From NCBI GenBank assembly GCA_963930655.1, contig OZ005610.1:439001-503000 (forward strand): 64,000 nucleotides of DNA, read 5' to 3'. Both the position numbers and the translations under genes were made by a program. The notes below the pieces were generated by a model, which saw only the letters and a list, made by a program, of their open reading frames with translations, made no database searches and was not told the DNA's origin. This DNA is from Myrica gale. Taxonomy: Eukaryota > Streptophyta > Magnoliopsida > Fagales > Myricaceae. Of the stretch, positions 57,925 through 64,000 are shown piece by piece (positions within the stretch are counted from its first letter, which is position 1; every line of letters begins with the position of its first letter).

Positions 57925-57935
57925 ATCTTCCTGGA

Positions 57936-60900
57936 ATGGCAGAGGGTACTCGCTTAGTAAAGTTAGCTGAAGGGTTGGAGGAAGTCCGAGCAGAACAAGA
58001 AGCCCAACGAGTGCGTATGGAGGAGCTGATGCAGCAATTGGGAAATCTGACCGTGGGTCTCCAAGCTGTGGTCCAGACGCTGGATCCAAAGAAGCAGGCA
58101 CCACCTGCACATGAGCACCATCCTCATCAAAATCAGGAGGTAGGAGGGGTCCAAATGAGGTCAGTACGTTTGGATTTTCCCAGATTTGAGGGTGAGGATC
58201 CCACAGGTTGGTTTTATAGGGCCAATCAGTTTTTTGCCTTCAACCAAACAACACCACAACACAAGATTTTCATGGCCTCCTTTCATATGGAGGGTAAGGC
58301 AATGATTTGGTTTAGAGAGGCAGAAAAATCTGGAGCTATTACAAGTTGGGAGGGATTTGAGAGGGCTCTATTAAACCGATTTGGTCCTCAAGTTTATGAT
58401 GATCCCATGGAAGGGTTAGTAAGGCTCAAACAAACAGGGACAATAGAGGAGTATACTAGTCAGTTCGAAATTTTAGCAAACAGGTTGGGGGGGTTGGATG
58501 AAAATCATAAACTAAGCTGCTACCTCAGTGGCTTAAGGGATGAGATCAGACTCTCCATTAAGATGCTGAATCCCACCAGCATACAGAGGACATTTGCTTT
58601 GGCTAGGATGCAAGAGGAATATCTAATGGTTGGAAGGAAGTCAATGAGAGGTGGGCCAAGCAATTTTTCTGCCCCTAACGTGGCCCAACAAATCCCCAAT
58701 GTTGTGCCCAAACAGAATGTGAAAGTTCAGCGGATTTCACCTCAGCAAATGAAAGAGAGGAAGGACAAGGGCCTATGTTACCACTGTGACTCCAAGTGGA
58801 ATCCAGGCCACAAATGCCCAAACTTAAAGTTGTACATGGTGGAGGGCAGTGAAGAGTTTACGGAGACAGCTTCTTTGGAGGAGGAAAATGAGGGGCAACA
58901 AGTGGAGAATGAGTTGATAGAGGTGGATACTTGTGAAGAGAGACCAAACATCTCTCTCCATGCCATTGCAGGGTCGTTTATGTCCAGCTCTATGAGAACT
59001 ATGCGGGTCAAGGGCAGCTTGTACAACCAAGACATAGTGGTGTTAATTGACAGTGGGAGCACTCATAACTTTGTGGACCCAGCAGTAATTAAAAGATCTC
59101 AATTGTCCATTAACTCTAGGCACAAGCTGAGTGTGACCGTGGCTAATGGGGAACGTATAAGCAGTGAAGGAAATGTTAATAACCTGAAGGTTAAAATGCA
59201 GGGGGAGACCTTCTCTTTGGATGCTTTCGTGTTGGTCTTAGGGGGTTGTGACATGGTGTTGGGAGTCCAATGGCTGAAAACTCTAGGAACCATTTCCTGG
59301 AATTTTAATGATTTAAGTATGCAGTTTGAGCACAATTCAAAGAAAGTGCTATTGCGTGGGCTGGTAGCAACCCAATTCATGCAAGACACTATCAATTTAA
59401 GAATGCTTAAGGGAGAAAAAAGGGGACTGTTCTTGCAATTGGTGCTGACCGACAGTAAAGACAAGGAGGAGCAGATTGGCAATGCTGAAGTGGGAGAGCT
59501 GCTGCAACGTTATCCTGAGGTTTTTGAGGAACCTAAGGGGCTTCCACCAAAGAGGTCTCATGACCATGCAATAGTGTTGAAAGAAGGAACTCAGCCCATT
59601 AGTGTGAGACCCTACCGATATGCATACTACCAAAAGGATGAAATTGAGAAGATAGTGCAAGAGTTGTTGGGGTCTGGTGTGATTAGGGCATCCCAAAGCC
59701 CTTTTTCATCCCCGGTTTTACTAGTTCGAAAGGCTGATGGGAGTTGGCGTCTTTGTGTAGACTATCGGGCCTTAAATAGTGCTACGGTTAAAGACAAATT
59801 TCCCATACCAGTCATAGATGAGCTGCTGGACGAACTACATGGGGCAAGGATCTTTTCTAAGCTGGATTTGCGATCTGGTTATCACCAGATCAGGGTAAAA
59901 GAGGAAGACATCTCAAAAACAGCATTTCGAACACATGAGGGACACTATGAGTTTTTAGTGATGCCATTCGGGCTTACTAACGCCCCTTCAACATTTCAGT
60001 CCCTAATGAATGAGGTTTTTAGACCGTACCTTCGAAGATTCATTTTGGTTTTCTTTGATGATATTTTGGTTTATAGCAGGAGCATGGAAGAGCATGTAAA
60101 ACATTTGGAAGTGACTCTAAGAGTGCTGCTGGAGCACCACATCTTTGCTAAGAGGTCCAAATGCAAGTTTGCTTGTGATGAAGTAGATTATTTGGGGCAT
60201 TTAATATCTGCCCAAGGAGTAAGGGCAGATCCTTCCAAGCTGCAGGCCATGTTAGATTGGCCCATTCCTAAGTCTCTTAAGGCCTTGAGGGGTTTTCTCG
60301 GTCTTACGGGGTATTATCGGAAGTTTATTAAGGGGTATGGAATGTTAGCTGCCCCTCTCACCAACTTACTCAAGAAGAATGGGTTCCATTGGGGTGAAGA
60401 GGCACAAATGGCCTTCGCTAAGCTTAAACAAGCGGTGACTAATCCCCCGGTATTATCTTTGCCAGATTTTACTAAATCCTTTGTGATAGAATGTGATGCT
60501 TCAGGCAGTGGAATGGGGGCTGTTTTGATGCAAGAGGGGAAACCACTTGCATATTTCAGCAAGGCATTAAAAGGGAGGATGCTATCTATGTCGACTTATG
60601 AGCTGGAACTCCTAGCTCTAGTGAGTGTCATTCGTAAGTGGAGGCCATACTTGCTTGGGCAGACTTTCAAGGTTCGCACGGATCAGCAAAGTCTGAAACA
60701 TTTGCTTGAACAGAAGATAGGAACACCTCTACAGCAGAAGTGGGTCACTAAACTCTTGGGATACGATTTTTTGGTGGAGTATAAGCAAGGGCGAGACAAT
60801 AAGGTCGCTGATGCTTTATCTAGAAAGTTTGAAGCGTTGGAGGGGGAAGAAAAAGGAGAGCTCAAGGCGATTTCATTCCCTATTGCTACATGGCTGGAAG

Positions 60901-62324
60901 AGGTGAGAAATACTTATGTGACTGATTCCCACTTGCAAGATCTCCTTGCAAGGTTTCAAGAGGGAAGGTTGGATCCCCTCAAATATCAGATGGTGAATGG
61001 ACTGCTGTACTACAAGAACAGAATTTACATTGGGGATGATTTGGCTATTAGGGAAAGGATTCTACAGTTGGTCCATGACAGCCCTATGGGTGGACACGCT
61101 GGGTATGAAAAGTCCTAACAGAGAGCTAAGAGGGATTTCTATTGGCAGGGAATGAAAAACGACATCAGAACATACATCAAACAGTGTTGCATTTGCCAAA
61201 AGAATAAGTATGAAAACATGCTGCCAGCTGGCTTACTTCAGCCACTGCCCATCCCTCAAATACCTTGGACCAGCATCTCCATGGATTTCATAGAGGGATT
61301 GCCGAAATCACAAGGTTATAGTGTGATTTTTGTGATTGTGGATAGGCTTACTAAGTACAGTCATTTCTTGCCCCTTAAACACCCCTATACAGCCAAGCTA
61401 GTGGCTCAGACATTCATGCACAATGTTTTCAAACTACATGGGTTTCCCGAATCCATAATCTCAGATATAGATCCAATTTTTACTAGCAGTTTTTGGCAAG
61501 AACTATTTTGCATGCAAGAAGTGAAACTAAATCTTAGCACAGCATACCACCCCCAAACAGATGGACAGACAGAGGCCATTAACAAATGCTTGGAAGGTTA
61601 TCTAAGATGCATGATTGGGGACAAACCTAAAGGCTGGGTTGATTGGCTAGCATTGGCCGAATGGAATCACAACACAAGCATGAATTTTTCAACAAAGATG
61701 ACACCTTTTGAGGCGGTTTATGGCTACTTACCTCCCCGGTTTCCGACATATGAACCGGGTACCACAGCTGTTGCAGTCGTAGATGACACCCTGCGCAACC
61801 GTGAGCTCCTTATGTCACTGCTTCGAGAGAACCTGCAAAAGGCACAAGCAAGAATGAAGAAATATGCTGACTTGAAGCGCAGGGAGAGAGAATTTAAAGA
61901 GGGCGATCTTGTTTACCTCCGATTGCAAACCTATCGGCAGCTCTCGGTTCGACAACGCCACAATCAGAAGTTATCTCCGCGGTACTATGGGCCCTTCCCA
62001 GTGCTCCAGCGGATTGGATCCGTCGCATACCGCCTTGATCTGCCCTCGGAGTCAGCTATCCACCCGATTTTTCACGTGTCTCAGCTCAAACCGCACATCG
62101 GCAGTCGTGTCTCGCCCATCGCAACACTACCTCCCACGGATTCGCAAGGGGAGCTCCGTCCAGAACCAGTAGAGGTGCTTGACCGTCGCCTCACCAGATC
62201 AGGCTCGCGAGCGGTGACCGAGGTGCTTGTCCAGTGGCATGGCCAACATCGAGACGACGCCACTTGGGAGAAGCTCTTCCATCTTCAACGAGATTTCCCA
62301 CACCTTGCGGGCAAGGTGTTTTGA
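57936..62324 (+). pseudogene. gag-pol polyprotein frame with one internal stop
   Basis: One 4389-bp frame broken only by TAA at 61116-61118. Order seen: retrotransposon gag domain (LDFPRFEGEDPTGWFYRA onward, about 58165-58625), a zinc knuckle-like CYHCDSKWNPGHKC (about 58777-58818), protease with DSGSTHNF (about 59050), reverse transcriptase with KLDLRSGYHQI and FFDDILVYS (about 60051), RNase H with ECDASGSGMG (about 60490), integrase zinc finger and core (MDFIEGLP, ISDIDPIF, TDGQTEAIN), then a chromodomain-like tail (VLVQWHGQHRDDATWEK). The stop lies between the His and Cys halves of the integrase zinc finger, so integrase would be lost. The start is the first ATG after the primer site. Confidence 0.93.
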
Positions 62325-62334
62325 AGGGGGGGAG
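62323..62334 (+). promoter_or_regulatory. Polypurine tract
   Basis: GAAGGGGGGAG, overlapping the gag-pol stop codon and ending three bases before the 3' LTR. It is the expected plus-strand priming site. Confidence 0.85.
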
Positions 62335-62337
62335 TAT

Positions 62338-62807
62338 TGTTACAGGGAAGGAAGTTAGGGCTGGAAAGATGGAGTCTTGATTGAAATTGGGGGAGGAGAG
62401 ATGATGTCGGCAGTCACAAGGACTTAGAAGAGTTCGAAGTCGAGAGTTGAAGGGGAGCTGCCAGCTTGGTCGTTGGTCGGCTGTAAGGGCCTTGGGCCTA
62501 TTAGTTCGAGGGGCTTCGGGCCTATTGAGTGGGCTTGGGCCTATTAGTTGTTTTAGTAGTTGGTTGTTTGTTTTTATTTCCTTTAGTTGTAACTCCTGGC
62601 CCAGCCCGTGTGTGGGTGGAATGACCAGCTTAAAGGGCACCTGAGTTGCTGTTAGGGGTATCGAATCTGTTTGTTAAGTTGTTAGACGATGGAGGCTCGC
62701 CACCTCGAATTGGCTTTATCCTTTCCGTTTCTATGAATGAATTGAAGTGTTATCAGTACATCCTTTTGATAGCTAAATTTACAGTTACAATTTAGAAATT
62801 TGTAACA
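62338..62807 (+). repeat. 3' LTR, 470 bp
   Basis: TG...CA bounded full-length LTR. Besides the 39-bp segment missing from the 5' copy, it differs by only three substitutions read by eye (near 57584, 57750 and 57793 of the 5' copy). Confidence 0.95.
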
Positions 62808-63003
62808 CCAACCCCAAAATCGGCCCAAAATGGCATGACCAAACCCAAAACCGGCCCAAAATGGCATGACCCAAACCGACCCAGACCGGACCGGACCGGA
62901 CCAAACCGGTCATATGACTGGTCCGGTCTATATGCTCTACAAAATGTCCGGTTTGGCCGGTCAAATCGGCCCGGACCGGATCTTGGACAGCCCTAATCCA
63001 AAT

Positions 63004-64000
63004 GTATAGTTTCTCACTCCCAAGGACTTTTCTGTAACTTTTCAATACCACAAGTACTCCTGAGTTCAATTACGCCAAAAAATTTCATAACCGAACATCA
63101 CCCATAACCCAATTCAAATGGCCATACAAGCGTTTCTTTGTTTCTTTTTTTGTAACGGCTTTAAAGGTTGGAATGAGAACTCAAACCAAGTGCCAAAATG
63201 GATGTGAACTACTCATGCAGAATAAGTCACCATTAGCTTATAAGTACGGAGATTAACAAGGTTTAGGCCCATAGGGCCCGAGTAAGCACTGCGCGTGCAA
63301 TTTTTGTTTGTAAAGATGAAGTACTTTCCGGCAGCTTTCCCTCTACTTCTGGTGGTTTTCCGAAGTGGTAATCCGTTTCTTTCTTTCTTTTTCAAGCTAT
63401 GGGTTTAACATTTGGTATCCTCTTTATGAGCAGCGAGACTCGGAGTATATATGGAAGAAAAAAAGATCTGGCATTTTTTATCAAACAAGAAACTTTTTAG
63501 AAACAGGAACTTGTTTAGGAGAGGCACGAACATACTCCAAGCCCACCATCAAAATTGTGAACTGCTCAAAGCTGGCATGCGTCCAAACACGAAAATAGAG
63601 GTAGAAGAAATGTACCCAATTTAGAAGTGCTATTATACAGTGGCTGAGTGTTTGTTTAGACCACACCGACAGCTAATTTGTGGTTTTCTTTAGCAATATA
63701 CCTGCCTTGTAAGAAAGAAATTCAACTTTTATGGGAAAAACATTTACTTTAGAGATATTTGCCGGGATTATTGGGCAAGCAATACTTATAATATCCTCAA
63801 TTTGATGTATAATTTTTGGGTGTTCTGCATAATGAATCAGGGCCTTAGAAAGAAAGCAAGAGTGGATCGTCCATGTTACGCAACACCCCTGTTAGGACGA
63901 ATTCAGAGAAGCCCAAAAGTTTATTGTCGAAACTTTTCAAATGAATACTGTACTGGACCAACTCCCAAACCCAGATCTGCCGGATTAGCCTCGGACACAA
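63004..64000. other. AT-rich flank after the nested insertion
   Basis: No gene, repeat or conserved motif recognised. Short open frames at 63213-63666 look random. Confidence 0.5.

Larger units (their letters stand above)
57479..62807 (+). mobile_element. Ty3/gypsy chromovirus-type LTR retrotransposon, 5.3 kb
   Basis: A structurally complete element: two LTRs starting TGTTACAGGG and ending TTTGTAACA, a 5-bp target duplication CCAAC (57474-57478 and 62808-62812), a tRNA-iMet primer site, a polypurine tract and one long gag-pol frame. Compact size, order gag-protease-RT-RNase H-integrase, and a C-terminal chromodomain-like segment point to the chromovirus branch, perhaps a Reina-like clade by size. 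The LTRs differ by three substitutions and one 39-bp indel, so insertion was recent on an evolutionary scale. Confidence 0.96.
57281..62995. mobile_element. hAT-type MITE carrying a nested LTR retrotransposon
   Basis: Inverted termini TAGGGCTGTCCA (57281) and TGGACAGCCCTA (to 62995) are flanked by the perfect 8-bp duplication ATCCAAAT (57273-57280 and 62996-63003), the hAT signature. Without the nested retroelement the MITE is about 380 bp. Its interior is dominated by many CCGGACCGG-type units in both orientations and has no coding capacity. The retroelement at 57479-62807 lies near its middle. Confidence 0.93.

Noticed and set aside
57912..57935. Earlier start of gag at a TTG overlapping the primer binding site
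   Set aside because: The reading frame extends through the primer site by chance. The first ATG at 57936 is the likely start.

Overview
The window is nuclear DNA of a flowering plant, probably a woody eudicot. It holds plant-specific gene families with plant-type introns: a CRINKLY4-related receptor kinase, a plastid adenylate kinase, a GLUTAMINE DUMPER protein and a eugenol-synthase-like reductase. The genes are separated by AT-rich DNA full of LINEs, LTR retrotransposons, MITEs and a Mutator-like element. I saw no tRNA or rRNA gene, CRISPR array or bacterial-type operon. The species cannot be named from the sequence.

Layout. 1-9.95 kb is a conserved gene block: an intronless CCR4-like kinase (+), a seven-exon plastid adenylate kinase of the AMK2 type (-), and a divergently transcribed protein phosphatase 1 inhibitor-3 homologue (+). 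The first two genes are neighbours in Arabidopsis as well (At5g47850/At5g47840, from memory). 12.2-22.5 kb is a transposon-rich zone. It contains a diverged copy of an adenylate kinase intron carrying two later insertions, LINE pieces, a broken eugenol-synthase-like copy split by a 3.1-kb LINE, a hAT transposase remnant and a copia integrase fragment. 22.6-24.7 kb is the intact-looking eugenol-synthase-like gene. Its proximal promoter is built from the copia debris.

25.6-26.9 kb is an F-box gene (-). 30.1-33.9 kb is a nine-exon D-2-hydroxyacid dehydrogenase gene (+), interrupted by a 130-bp tandem duplication that covers an exon end and a whole intron. A LINE fragment and an unrecognised 177-residue ORF follow. 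At 38.1-39.0 kb a foldback Mutator-like element with a perfect 9-bp target duplication ends 18 bp before the TATA box of a small secreted cysteine-rich peptide gene. 41.2-42.4 kb holds CACTA and LINE debris. 43.4-48.5 kb is a ten-exon NAD(P)-binding Rossmann-fold gene (+). 48.5-54.8 kb has no recognisable gene. 54.9-55.5 kb is the GLUTAMINE DUMPER gene.

57.28-63.00 kb is a nested insertion. A chromovirus-type Ty3/gypsy element (5-bp target duplication, tRNA-iMet primer site, one stop codon in its gag-pol frame) lies inside a hAT-type MITE (8-bp target duplication). The host genes are unrelated housekeeping, signalling and metabolic genes and do not form one pathway. The points of most interest are where mobile elements have altered host genes: the Mutator-like element at the peptide gene promoter, the copia debris at the reductase promoter, and the duplicated exon/intron in the dehydrogenase gene. 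No clearly novel multi-gene system was found.
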